Of a DNA stretch of 64,000 nt, positions 32,582-40,706 are shown one piece after another; the stretch's first letter is position 1, and the number at the start of each line of letters is the position of its first letter. The DNA comes from MGBC131033 sp910585655 (GTDB lineage: Bacteria; Bacillota; Clostridia; Lachnospirales; Lachnospiraceae). The stretch covers positions 1 to 64,000 of the forward strand of contig CATBCG010000041.1 in assembly GCA_949502025.1 (NCBI GenBank), written 5' to 3'. The position numbers and the translations under genes were made by a program. Under the pieces are notes generated by a model that was given only the letters and a program-made list of their open reading frames with translations, did not search any database and was not told the DNA's origin.

Positions 32582-34086
32582 ACAGAGGAGAGCCGATAGC
32601 AAAAAATCTGAAATGTATTTTGTTTAGTGAATTTCTGCTGGCAGCACTGAAATTCCTCTCCCGCCGTGTATTTGTCCTGCTGTTAGGAAAGGAATATCTG
32701 GGTATCAATGGTCTGTTCACGGATATTCTTTCCGTGCTTTCCTTAGCAGAGCTTGGATTTGGGGTTTCCATTACTTACAGTCTGTACCGTCCGGTAGCGC
32801 AGGAGGATACAGAGCTGATTAAATCCCTGATACGGCTTTATCGGCGGGTGTACCGGTTCGTAGGGCTGATTGTGCTGGCAGTGGGTGTTTGCCTTACTCC
32901 TTTTTTGGGCTTTTTTGTCCGGGAAATGCCGGAAAATATCCCTCATCTTTCTTTTATTTATATGCTGAATATAGGGAACGCCAGTGTTTCTTATTTTTTT
33001 GCCTATAAGGCTACACTGTTGTATGTCGATCAGAAAAAATATATAGATGCTATCATCCGTGCCGTGGTGGCGTTGGTTGCTTCGGCAGCGCAGATAGCAG
33101 TGTTGTTGTTTACCAGAAATTATCTTTATTATATGTATCTGGCTATAGGAGCTACTTTGGTACAAAATCTATGGATTTCTCTGAAAACCGATCGGCTTTA
33201 TCCCTATTTACGTGAAAAGCAGATACAGGCGTTGCCTACAGAGATAAAACAGGATATTTGGCATAATGTAAGTGCAATGCTGCTGCATCGGATAGGAGAT
33301 GTGGCAGTGTTTAGCACGGATAATCTTTTGATTTCTAAGTTTGTAGGGATTACCACTACCGGGTTATATTCTAATTATACGATGATACGGGGATTTCTCA
33401 ATCTGATGGTAAACGCCTTGTTCCATGCGGTTACTCCGGCTATGGGAAGACTGAATGCGACAGCACCGATAAAGGAGAGGCAGACGGCGTTTCGTTATCT
33501 GAATTTTTTTTCTGGATGGCTGTTTGGCTGGATGAGTATTTGCCTGTTTTGGTTGTATGATCCATTTATTGATATTTGGCTGGGAGAGGGATATTTGCTT
33601 CCCAGACCAGTGGTCTGGCTGATAACGGCAATATTTTATATGAATAGTATGAGGATTCCGGTAGCGAATACCAGAAGTGTAATGGGATTGTTTTGGGATG
33701 ACCGTTATAAATCGTTATTGGAAGCGCTGCTAAATCTGGCACTTTCCATAGCGTTGGCACGGCGATGGGGGATTCTTGGCATTCTGGCAGGAACTTTGAT
33801 CAGCATGACGGCACTGCCTTTTTGGATCGAGCCGCTTGGGCTTTACCGGTACGGGCTCAAACAGCCTGCCAGAACCTATTTTATCCGCTATATTCTGCAT
33901 CTGTTCCTTACGATTGCAGCCGGGGCTCTGACCGGGCTGTTTTGCCGGGGGATGGGAGAAGGTTTGGCAGGCTTTTTAGGAAAGGGACTGCTTTGCCTCC
34001 TTCTTCCCAACTTGATTTATGGGGCGGTTTATTGCCGGACACCGGAGCTGCGCTTTATAAAAAACAGATTAAGGCGCGGAAAATAG
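32578..34086 (+). CDS. Polysaccharide flippase (Wzx-type, MOP superfamily)
   Basis: 502 residues with about 12-14 hydrophobic helices. The N-terminal part FLSRRVFVLLLGKEYLGINGLFTDILSVLSLAELGFG and the later STDNLLISKFVGITTTGLYSNY are typical of Wzx/RfbX-type flippases. It would move the finished lipid-linked repeat unit to the outer face. I start at ATG 32578, which overlaps the previous stop. It is the last gene of the exopolysaccharide operon; the next gene runs in the opposite direction. Lipid II flippase of MurJ type is a less likely alternative. Confidence 0.88.
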   Translation: MNRGEPIAKNLKCILFSEFLLAALKFLSRRVFVLLLGKEYLGINGLFTDILSVLSLAELGFGVSITYSLYRPVAQEDTELIKSLIRLYRRVYRFVGLIVLAVGVCLTPFLGFFVREMPENIPHLSFIYMLNIGNASVSYFFAYKATLLYVDQKKYIDAIIRAVVALVASAAQIAVLLFTRNYLYYMYLAIGATLVQNLWISLKTDRLYPYLREKQIQALPTEIKQDIWHNVSAMLLHRIGDVAVFSTDNLLISKFVGITTTGLYSNYTMIRGFLNLMVNALFHAVTPAMGRLNATAPIKERQTAFRYLNFFSGWLFGWMSICLFWLYDPFIDIWLGEGYLLPRPVVWLITAIFYMNSMRIPVANTRSVMGLFWDDRYKSLLEALLNLALSIALARRWGILGILAGTLISMTALPFWIEPLGLYRYGLKQPARTYFIRYILHLFLTIAAGALTGLFCRGMGEGLAGFLGKGLLCLLLPNLIYGAVYCRTPELRFIKNRLRRGK

Positions 34087-34110
34087 AGGAGGTCTTCGAC
34101 TGGATTTTGT

Positions 34111-35232
34111 TTATCCTGCCAGCCCGTTTACTTTGATTTGGTAGCGTCCGTCTGAATAGGCGGTCAGGAATACTTCTATACTATGGCAGGCAAAAAAATC
34201 CGGGTTTGTCCCAAAAAACATATCAAACAGAATTTCATCCGGGGATTTGTCTTTCTTGTCATAATAACAAGCATCCATTCCCTCTAAGTACAGGCTTTCA
34301 AACAAACTTTCATTGGTAACAGGATAGGGAAAAAGCTCCTCATCGTCCAATACATAATAAGAGTTACCGTCTTTTTCAACCAAATCGCAGCCATCCATCC
34401 AATCACATGCCAGCCTTGCGATACCGTCCGCTAAGATTGCATAGAAAAGCTCGACCTTATGTTGTTCTATCCATTCTAAATGTTGGTTGAGCTGCCCCCA
34501 GACGGCAGGAAAACCAGTAGCAGCGGATTCCTCTGATTCCACGTAGTTAAAATAAAGATCTGCTCTCTCCCCCCAAATCAAAAGCTCTCCCTCCCAGTTG
34601 TATTCCGAATCCTCTGTAGAAAAATCCTCTGCCCGAATCAACGGGGACTGCGTGGCAGATACTTGGTTTTGCCACCGTTTTCGCTCCGTTTCCTGACGCG
34701 CGAGGAAGTTTTGATGATCTTTCGGTAAAAATTCATAGTAGCATTGACAAAGAGTCTCTTCTGAAACACCCTGGTTAAAATAAAGGGATTCTACCATAGA
34801 AAGTGAGATTTGAAAAACAGAGAATGTTCCAGAAAGAGCGTTTGCTTCTGATTGGGATAAAATAGAAAAAACATCCTCCTGACAGTCGATTGCTTTTGGT
34901 ATAAAATCCCCAGGCAAGGGGAATTCCCCTTTAAACAGATATGGTCGGTCTTTGTATTTTTCAAAGGTAAGACTGTCTGGGATGAAAGTAAGGGCAGCCC
35001 GTTTTTCGCTCTGTTCGGAGAGAAAGCTCTTTTTCCTGCCGTCCCAATAGGTTTCGGAGGAGAGGTCGCCGTCCTTGGTAAAAAATATCTGCTTGTTTCG
35101 GACAGCCAGTAGATCGCCAGCCGTGTTAAACGCATACAAAACTCCTTCTTTGTCCGCCCATTCGATTGCCGACGGATGAAGTGAGTGCAGCCCTTCTTTT
35201 GATTTTAATAAAGTTTCAATCCATAGATCCAT
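34111..35232 (-). CDS. Hypothetical protein, about 373 residues
   Basis: No family recognised with confidence. Soluble, acidic, no signal peptide or membrane helix. A C-terminal segment (DEILFDMFFGTNPDFFACHSIEVFLTAYSDGRYQIKVNGLAG) loosely resembles DUF2262-type domains seen in SMI1/immunity-like proteins. ATG 35232 is preferred, six bases after GGGAG, over the in-frame ATG at 35262. It is followed on the same strand by nothing and preceded by the MazG-like gene 45 bases upstream, so the two probably share a transcript. It could be a former immunity-type gene; this is only an impression. Confidence 0.6.
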   Translation of the reverse strand: MDLWIETLLKSKEGLHSLHPSAIEWADKEGVLYAFNTAGDLLAVRNKQIFFTKDGDLSSETYWDGRKKSFLSEQSEKRAALTFIPDSLTFEKYKDRPYLFKGEFPLPGDFIPKAIDCQEDVFSILSQSEANALSGTFSVFQISLSMVESLYFNQGVSEETLCQCYYEFLPKDHQNFLARQETERKRWQNQVSATQSPLIRAEDFSTEDSEYNWEGELLIWGERADLYFNYVESEESAATGFPAVWGQLNQHLEWIEQHKVELFYAILADGIARLACDWMDGCDLVEKDGNSYYVLDDEELFPYPVTNESLFESLYLEGMDACYYDKKDKSPDEILFDMFFGTNPDFFACHSIEVFLTAYSDGRYQIKVNGLAG

Positions 35233-35277
35233 TTTTGGCTCCCTTCTGTAAAGAAATATCATGTGTGTGTAAAATCC

Positions 35278-35622
35278 TTACCAACGCTCCATATTTCGGT
35301 GATGCTTTTCCAAGTAAACTTCTTTTAATTCCTCAATAGAAATATCATAACAAAGCAGCGCGTCGTTAAAGTACATCATGACATCGGTCAATTCTTCTAT
35401 AAAATGCCTGCGTACTTTTGTATCTTTCATAATACGCTCATTTCCTTCTTTTTTTATAACATCTGCGGCTTCTCCCAGCTCGATCATCAGCCAGAGAAAG
35501 GTTTTTAAACTGGCTTCTGGGGTTAAAGGTTCCCATTTATCTTTGTATTTTTCCTGGAGCTGGCGTTGAATTTCCTGCATTTCACAAAATCCAAAATCGG
35601 GTGTGTGGTACGATGATTCCAT
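35278..35622 (-). CDS. MazG-like nucleotide pyrophosphohydrolase
   Basis: 114 residues, all helical. The MazG/dUTPase-type metal site is visible: WLMIELGEAADVIKKE, followed by EELTDVMMYFND (E-x2-D helix). Such proteins hydrolyse (d)NTPs to monophosphates and clean the nucleotide pool. A single-domain length fits the short MazG-like group. The start follows AAGGAGGA. It is the first gene of a two-gene minus-strand unit with the hypothetical protein downstream. Confidence 0.8.
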   Translation of the reverse strand: MESSYHTPDFGFCEMQEIQRQLQEKYKDKWEPLTPEASLKTFLWLMIELGEAADVIKKEGNERIMKDTKVRRHFIEELTDVMMYFNDALLCYDISIEELKEVYLEKHHRNMERW

Positions 35623-35743
35623 AGCGTCCTCCTTCGTTGATAAATAGTGATAGGGTCTCTTTATTATGTATAGTTTATCGTATCATAGCGGTATCGTCAA
35701 GGAGAGAATAGCCGGATTTAGAGCAATTAATTTTATGGGATTG

Positions 35744-35772
35744 TCATATCTTGAGGACAGGCGGCATAGAAT
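35744..35772 (+). promoter_or_regulatory. Sigma-E-like sporulation promoter of the DUF3794-LysM gene
   Basis: TCATATC (35744-35750), 14 bases, CATAGAAT (35765-35772). The Bacillus sigma-E consensus is KMATATT, 14-15 bases, CATACAHT, so each box differs from it at one position. The start codon lies about 43 bases on. It fits mother-cell expression. Confidence 0.55.
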
Positions 35773-35815
35773 TCTGTTAGATAAAGTCTGCGGTATGTAT
35801 ATAGGAGGATGATCT

Positions 35816-37579
35816 ATGGAGCTTGTAAAAAAGTTGGTTTCGGTCAATCAGGGCAGATGCCGGGGAAGTATCCAGCTTACCCTTGACGACGACTTTAACG
35901 TACCAGACCGGAAGCCGGATGTGCGCCAGATTGTAGCGGAGCAGGGGGAAATTCATACCAATGAGGTGACGCCAAACGGGGATAAAGTGCAGTTAGATGG
36001 GACACTGCAGTTCCAGATATTTTATATCAGCGAAGGGGAAGGCGGCAGAATGCAGGGAATGAATGGGGAAATTCCCTTTCAGGAGTGGGTGAACCTGCCG
36101 GAAGTCTGCCAAAGCCAGGTGATGGTAAAGTGGATTTTGGAGGATTTAAGCGTAGAAGTAATCAATTCCAGAAAGATCAGCGTACGCGCTATCGTAACGG
36201 CGCATGTAAAGGGAGAGGAGGGGACGATGGAAGAGATCGTCTCCGATTTGTCAGAGACTTCCTTTGGCGGAGGCGGGAGTTTGCCTGAAACAAGCTGGGG
36301 GCTTTCATCAGAACCGTATTTTGGCAGTGAACAAAGTGGCGGAGATAGTTGGGACGGCGAGGAGGAATGGGAGACGCCGGTAGCTTCCAGTAGCAGTTCC
36401 GGCAGTATGTCATTCGGCAGCCGTCCGTTTGGCAGCCGTTCGGTTGACGGGGCGGCGGAGGGCTGTATTCAGAGCAAACGGAAAACTTTGCCGCTGACTC
36501 AGCAACGGATGGCTAAAAAAGATACTTTCCGGGTAAAGGATGAATACATATTGCCTGCTGCCAAGCCGGATATCGAAGAAATCGTCTATCAAGAGGTATC
36601 GTTGCGCGGGGTAGAGATCCGGCTGCAGGACGATAAATTCAGCTTAAAGGGCGAACTGTATTTTATGATTTTCTACTACGGGGGTGAAACAGATAAGTTA
36701 CAGTTTTTGGAATTGGAGCTGCCGTTTTCCGGAACACCGGAATGTATTGGCTGTACCCAGGATATGATACCGGATGTAGAGGTTGGCATTTTGAAAAAGG
36801 ATATCCAAATCAAACCAGACGAGGACGGCGAAGAACGGATTTTGGATGTAGAGGTGATTTTGGAACTGTCAGTCAAAACGTATGGTGAAGAGCGACTGGA
36901 TATGTTAGAGGATTTTTATGCAACAGATCGTCGTCTGGAGCCGGTTTATAAAGAGCTGGAATTACAGGAGCTAAGCGGGCGTTACAGCAACAAGCTTCGT
37001 TTAAACAACCGAATTCAGCTTCCGGAATCGGCGCCGGGTATTTTACAGCTATGCGGCACCAGCGGGACAGTCAAAGTAGACGAGTGCAGTCAGGAGGGAA
37101 ATTCCATCCGGGTAGAGGGAATCGTAGAGCTGCCTATTTTGTATATTACACCAGAAGATACGACACCGGTCTATTCAGTAAAGGGGATGCTGCCGTTTGA
37201 AGAACTGATACCAGTGGAAGGCTTTTTGGAGCAGGATACTTATGAAGTAAAGCCTGTGATTGACCAGGTGGCGCTCTCCCTGTTAGACGGCAGGGAAATA
37301 GACGCCAAGGCTACGTTGAACCTGGACACCTTTTTATTCCGTAAAGCAGGGGAAAAGGTGATCACAGGATATACAGAAGCAGAGATACCAGAGGAAGAGG
37401 TACAGAATATGCCAGGGATTACCGGATATTATGTACAGGACGGGGATTCGTGGTGGACAGTGGGACGGAAATATCGTGTCCCTGTGGATAAGCTAAAGCG
37501 AATGAATGAGGCTTTGACCGGAGAACTAGAACCAGGGATGCGTGTGCTGGTACAAAAGGAAAGTGTGTACCGGAGGTAG
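35816..37579 (+). CDS. DUF3794 (SPOCS) and LysM domain spore protein
   Basis: 587 residues. Three DUF3794-like beta-rich domains: near 20-135 (LDDDFNVPDRKPDVRQIV), near 235-350 (DEYILPAAKPDIEEIVYQEV) and near 390-510 (LNNRIQLPESAPGILQLCGTSG). A Ser/Gly-rich linker at about 150-215 separates the first two. A C-terminal LysM module lies at about 540-583 (YVQDGDSWWTVGRKYRVPVDKLKRMN). This arrangement is typical of Clostridial spore-coat/cortex proteins related to the SafA/SpoVID group. No signal peptide, which fits synthesis in the mother cell and assembly on the forespore. The ribosome site is ATAGGAGGATGATCT. Confidence 0.85.
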   Translation: MELVKKLVSVNQGRCRGSIQLTLDDDFNVPDRKPDVRQIVAEQGEIHTNEVTPNGDKVQLDGTLQFQIFYISEGEGGRMQGMNGEIPFQEWVNLPEVCQSQVMVKWILEDLSVEVINSRKISVRAIVTAHVKGEEGTMEEIVSDLSETSFGGGGSLPETSWGLSSEPYFGSEQSGGDSWDGEEEWETPVASSSSSGSMSFGSRPFGSRSVDGAAEGCIQSKRKTLPLTQQRMAKKDTFRVKDEYILPAAKPDIEEIVYQEVSLRGVEIRLQDDKFSLKGELYFMIFYYGGETDKLQFLELELPFSGTPECIGCTQDMIPDVEVGILKKDIQIKPDEDGEERILDVEVILELSVKTYGEERLDMLEDFYATDRRLEPVYKELELQELSGRYSNKLRLNNRIQLPESAPGILQLCGTSGTVKVDECSQEGNSIRVEGIVELPILYITPEDTTPVYSVKGMLPFEELIPVEGFLEQDTYEVKPVIDQVALSLLDGREIDAKATLNLDTFLFRKAGEKVITGYTEAEIPEEEVQNMPGITGYYVQDGDSWWTVGRKYRVPVDKLKRMNEALTGELEPGMRVLVQKESVYRR

Positions 37580-37592
37580 AGGGAGGAAAAGC

Positions 37593-37626
37593 ATAGGGGC
37601 AGGTAGTACCTGTTCCTATCTTTTTT
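37593..37626 (+). terminator. Terminator after the DUF3794-LysM gene
   Basis: ATAGGGGCAGGTA pairs with TACCTGTTCCTAT (two G-T pairs), followed by six T residues. Confidence 0.85.
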
Positions 37627-37627
37627 A

Positions 37628-37646
37628 TATGATAGGAAAGTTCTCC
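37628..37646 (+). repeat. Terminator-associated motif, copy 3
   Basis: TATGATAGGAAAGTTCTCC, identical to the copy flanking the group II intron at 122-140 and again directly behind a terminator T-run. It marks what an unoccupied intron target of the same type would look like. Confidence 0.75.
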
Positions 37647-37775
37647 GGGCGGGATGCACACTCGCGCGCATGGAGGTATTTGAGATAAGGGGAAAATCCA
37701 TATGAAAAATAATTTCTATTGTAGGATAAGTGTATATTTCTGGTCTTTTACATATAATTTTAATGGAAAGCCCTA

Positions 37776-37804
37776 TTGACTTTCCTCTTTGTGCTTGTTA
37801 GAAT
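37776..37804 (+). promoter_or_regulatory. Strong promoter in an apparently empty region
   Basis: TTGACT (37776-37781), 17 bases, TAGAAT (37799-37804). No gene of ordinary size follows, but a terminator lies about 270 bases downstream. Confidence 0.75.
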
Positions 37805-37810
37805 GTAAGT

Positions 37811-38110
37811 ACAAAGAAAGTTTACCACTGACCGATATGTGGTATATAAATGGTCGGGTCGAAAGTATAGTCCTTCGCTGTAAGGCGGCAGAAGAATACA
37901 TAGAACGAGAAGGCTAGAAAAGTCGTAGGTATGTTAAAGCGTGGTATAAAGTTCACGCCAACACAGCCAGATGTTATGGCGATATTGGAAAAACTGGGAG
38001 AGCATAGATAGCGATTTTTGCTGGTGTAATCATTACATGGTTCTGGCAGATTGAGGAAAAATAAGAAGGAGCAGGGATGCCGACAAGCGGTATCTCTGCT
38101 CTTTGTTTTC
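37811..38110 (+). ncRNA. Predicted 300-base transcript with tiny ORFs, function unknown
   Basis: Defined by a good promoter (37776-37804) and a terminator (38070-38110). Two ORFs of 26 codons lie inside: 37837-37917 (starts MWYINGRVES) and 37931-38011 (starts MLKRGIKFTP). A third short hydrophobic reading, AIFAGVIITWFWQIEEK, follows without a normal start codon. None has a good ribosome site, and I recognise no RNA family. It could be a structured RNA, a small-peptide gene or a decayed gene. Confidence 0.5.
38070..38110 (+). terminator. Terminator of the unknown small transcript
   Basis: AGCAG-GAT-CCG pairs with CGG-ATC-CTGCT in an interrupted stem at 38070-38100, followed by CTTTGTTTTC. It also lies at the end of the convergent gene on the minus strand. 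Confidence 0.65.
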
Positions 38111-38131
38111 TTTTTTAAGTTCGACAGTCAA

Positions 38132-38761
38132 TTATGCTTCGCTGCCTTCTGTGCCATTCTTCCAAGCGTTGAATTTTTCTACAGTAGCATCGTAGGTTTT
38201 CTGACAAATGTCAGGAAGCTTGCTGCCCCATGCGCCGGTAGCGCGCTCAAAGCCCTTTTTGAAAGCAGCTAGCATTTCGTCTGCTTTGCCGGCATCGTTA
38301 CCAGCTAATGCCTTGGCAAAGGATAAAAGGCGGTCAGAGGTCTGCTCTACGCCCCAATAGCCATCCTCGGCAATATCAGCCTTCGCCTGTGCGATGGTCT
38401 TTGCGTCAGCGGTCAGGTTCCCGGAACGAAGAAAGGCATACATATCGACGCCGTTAGTCTTTTTCCAGGTATTTGCCTGTTGGCTTAACATCTTGTTGAC
38501 TATGTTCTGCATTTGCTGCTTACGCTGTTCTAAGTCTGCCTTCATCTGGCTGACAATAGCAGCGTTCTCTGCCTTGGTAGGCTTTTTGGAAGAACTGGTG
38601 TTGGTAGCAGGCTTGCTAGGCTCATATACGGCACCCTGCTCTGTATTCTTATTAGCAGAGGAGGTCGTGGAGGAATCCGCTGTCTTATTTGTCTTTGTGT
38701 TGGTATAAGAAGCGGCATTCGTATAAGCGCTGCCTGTGGAGGAAACTCCGTTTGTATACAT
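38132..38761 (-). CDS. Hypothetical protein with a sigma-D-like promoter
   Basis: 209 residues. The first 65 are a Ser/Thr/Asn/Lys-rich low-complexity region starting MYTNGVSSTGSAYTN. The rest is helical, with TADAKTIAQAKADIAEDGYWGVEQTSDRLLSFAKALAGND and a C-terminal AAFKKGFERATGAWGSKLPDICQKTYD. I have seen proteins of this kind in Lachnospiraceae, but no function is known to me. There is no signal peptide or membrane helix. The ribosome site AAAGGAG precedes the ATG. The upstream sigma-D-type sequence suggests expression with motility genes. Confidence 0.7.
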   Translation of the reverse strand: MYTNGVSSTGSAYTNAASYTNTKTNKTADSSTTSSANKNTEQGAVYEPSKPATNTSSSKKPTKAENAAIVSQMKADLEQRKQQMQNIVNKMLSQQANTWKKTNGVDMYAFLRSGNLTADAKTIAQAKADIAEDGYWGVEQTSDRLLSFAKALAGNDAGKADEMLAAFKKGFERATGAWGSKLPDICQKTYDATVEKFNAWKNGTEGSEA

Positions 38762-38784
38762 GTCTAAGACTCCTTTCTAAGCGC

Positions 38785-38802
38785 GGCATCATCCATGATG
38801 CC
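38785..38802. promoter_or_regulatory. Palindrome in the leader of the sigma-D-like gene
   Basis: GGCATCAT/ATGATGCC, eight perfect pairs around two bases, in the 5' leader between the predicted sigma-D promoter and the start codon. It may be an RNA stem or an operator. Confidence 0.45.
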
Positions 38803-38826
38803 AATATAGGTTCACTTGTATTCCAT

Positions 38827-38853
38827 ATATCGGATAAAAAACGGAAATTCTTA
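38827..38853 (-). promoter_or_regulatory. Sigma-D (sigma-28)-like promoter
   Basis: On the minus strand: TAAG (38853-38850), 15 bases, TCCGATAT (38834-38827). The flagellar consensus in Firmicutes is TAAA, 14-16 bases, GCCGATAT, so each box differs at one position. The 5' leader would be about 60 bases. Confidence 0.6.
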
Positions 38854-39020
38854 ACCGTTTCCTGGGAAATCTCTGGGAAATGTATTTTCTGTGTTGCAAG
38901 AAGGGACAATATGACGTAAAATAAAAGCAGAAAACAGTGTATACAAAGTACAGGAAAGTCAAGTTGTTTGATATCGAAGATGTGTAGAATACAAAGGAAG
39001 GGTGTTGGGTGGAGTAAAAA

Positions 39021-39965
39021 ATGAAGCAGATAAAGCTAAAGGCATATGGAAAAATAAATTTGGGACTGGATATTGTCGGAAGAAGAGAGGACGGCTATCA
39101 TGAGGTAAGAATGATCATGCAGACCGTGGGAATTTATGACAGATTATATATGGAACGGGTTTCCACGGATCGTGTTTCCCTGGAAACCAATCTGGCGTAT
39201 CTGCCTACGGGAGAAGGAAACCTGGTGTGCCGCGCGATTGAATTGCTAAGGCAGGAATTTCATATCCGGCAGGGCGTGCATGTCAGGTTGCAGAAGTTTA
39301 TTCCGGTAGCGGCAGGTATGGCTGGTGGCAGCGCGGATGCGGCGGCGGCGCTGGTAGGGATGAATTATCTGTTTCGGCTTCGTCTTTCCAAGGAAGAGCT
39401 GATGAAGAGAGGCTTGCGTTTGGGTGCGGATGTTCCCTATTGTATTCTGCGGAGGACGGCGCTTTCAGAAGGGATTGGAGAAAAGCTGACGCCGCTTCCG
39501 GCTCCTCCGGACTGTCATATATTGATTGCAAAGCCCAAAGCAAGCGCTTCGACAAAGCTGATCTATGAAAGGTACGACGCCTGTACTTCAGTCTGTCATC
39601 CGGATATTGACGCTATGTTAGAAGGGCTTCGGCAGCGGGATTTGAAGCAGATAACAGGGGCAATGGGCAATGTATTAGAACCGGTAACGGCGGCGGAATG
39701 CCCGGTGATCGAGGAAATCAAGCGAGTGATGACGGCAGGAGGAGCGCTCCGGGCGATGATGACCGGCAGCGGTACGACGGTGTTTGGTCTCTTCCAAAAG
39801 GAAGACGAGGCAAAGCAGGTCAGAGAGCAGTTAAGACAGGATACAAGGATACGTCAGATTTATTTGAGCAGGTGGTTCCATCCGCTGCAGCGTCCACAAA
39901 TGGAAAAACAAACAGCAAAAGAAAGGGATGAGAGGGTTGAAGGATTTTCAGGTGACAATCAATGA
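39021..39965 (+). CDS. ispE: 4-diphosphocytidyl-2-C-methyl-D-erythritol kinase
   Basis: 314 residues of the GHMP kinase family. KAYGKINLGLDIVGRREDGYHEVRMIMQTV at the start is the IspE signature; the ATP loop is PVAAGMAGGSADAAAAL and the C-terminal motif is MMTGSGTTVFGLF. It phosphorylates CDP-methylerythritol in the non-mevalonate isoprenoid pathway. The C-terminus is about 25 residues longer than usual and overlaps the start of the GntR gene, indicating translational coupling. Confidence 0.95.
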   Translation: MKQIKLKAYGKINLGLDIVGRREDGYHEVRMIMQTVGIYDRLYMERVSTDRVSLETNLAYLPTGEGNLVCRAIELLRQEFHIRQGVHVRLQKFIPVAAGMAGGSADAAAALVGMNYLFRLRLSKEELMKRGLRLGADVPYCILRRTALSEGIGEKLTPLPAPPDCHILIAKPKASASTKLIYERYDACTSVCHPDIDAMLEGLRQRDLKQITGAMGNVLEPVTAAECPVIEEIKRVMTAGGALRAMMTGSGTTVFGLFQKEDEAKQVREQLRQDTRIRQIYLSRWFHPLQRPQMEKQTAKERDERVEGFSGDNQ

Positions 39966-40605
39966 ATATATGCCTTTGCGTGACGTAGTATTCCACACGC
40001 TGCGGCGTGCGATTTTGATGGGAGAGTTAGAGCCTGGGGAGCGTCTGATGGAGCTGCAGCTGACGGAAAAGCTGGGAGTAAGCCGGACGCCGATCCGGGA
40101 AGCGATCCGGAAGCTGGAGCTGGAAGGACTGGTGGTAATGGTGCCGCGGAAGGGAGCGGCAGTGGCAAGAATTACGAAAAAAGATTTGCTGGACGTGCTG
40201 GAAGTGCGCTGCAGTCTGGAGGAGTTGGCAGTCGATCTGGCATGCGAGCGGATTTCAGAAGAAGCTTTGCAGCAGTTGGAACATAGCATGAAAGAGTTTC
40301 AGGAGAGCTTTTCCGGAGAGGATATTACGGTAATTGCAGAACGGGACATCCAATTTCATGATATTATTTTTGAGGCGACCAATAACCGGCGTCTGATTCA
40401 GATGGTAAGCAATCTCCAAGAGCAGATGTATCGCTATCGGATTGAGCATTTGAAAAATCCGGATACTTATTCACAGATTTTACAGGAACATGAAGAGATT
40501 TTGTTCTGCCTGCAAAAACGAAAAAAGGAAGAGGCAAAGGCGGCGATTCGCCGTCATATTACCAATCAGGTAGAGGAAGTCAGCCGGACAATTAAAGATC
40601 AATAA
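39937..40605 (+). CDS. GntR-family (FadR/FCD) transcriptional regulator
   Basis: About 222 residues. Winged helix at the N-terminus (PLRDVVFHTLRRAILMGELEPGERLMELQLTEKLGVSRTPIREAIRKLELEGLV), then an all-helical FCD effector domain with metal-binding pattern residues (EVRCSLEELAVDLACERI, FHDIIFEATNNRRL, EHEEILFCLQKRKKEEAKAAIRRHI). I prefer TTG 39937, nine bases after AAAGGG; ATG 39928 abuts that site. It overlaps ispE. The genes it controls are not evident from context. Confidence 0.85.
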   Translation: MKDFQVTINEYMPLRDVVFHTLRRAILMGELEPGERLMELQLTEKLGVSRTPIREAIRKLELEGLVVMVPRKGAAVARITKKDLLDVLEVRCSLEELAVDLACERISEEALQQLEHSMKEFQESFSGEDITVIAERDIQFHDIIFEATNNRRLIQMVSNLQEQMYRYRIEHLKNPDTYSQILQEHEEILFCLQKRKKEEAKAAIRRHITNQVEEVSRTIKDQ

Positions 40606-40626
40606 CAAGCAATAAGCGCAACTTAA

Positions 40627-40655
40627 GTATAAATCAAAAAAATAAGGGTATTCTC
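40627..40655 (+). promoter_or_regulatory. Candidate sigma-F/G-like promoter of spoIIR
   Basis: GTATA (40627-40631), 14 bases, GGGTATTCTC (40646-40655). It resembles the forespore consensus GYATA, about 15 bases, GGnnAnAHTR, with two mismatches in the -10 box. spoIIR is transcribed by sigma-F in Bacillus, which supports the call. Confidence 0.4.
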
Positions 40656-40706
40656 TTACTATGAGAAAACGCCGGATAGGACGGCGAAAACAGGGAGGGA
40701 ATACCG

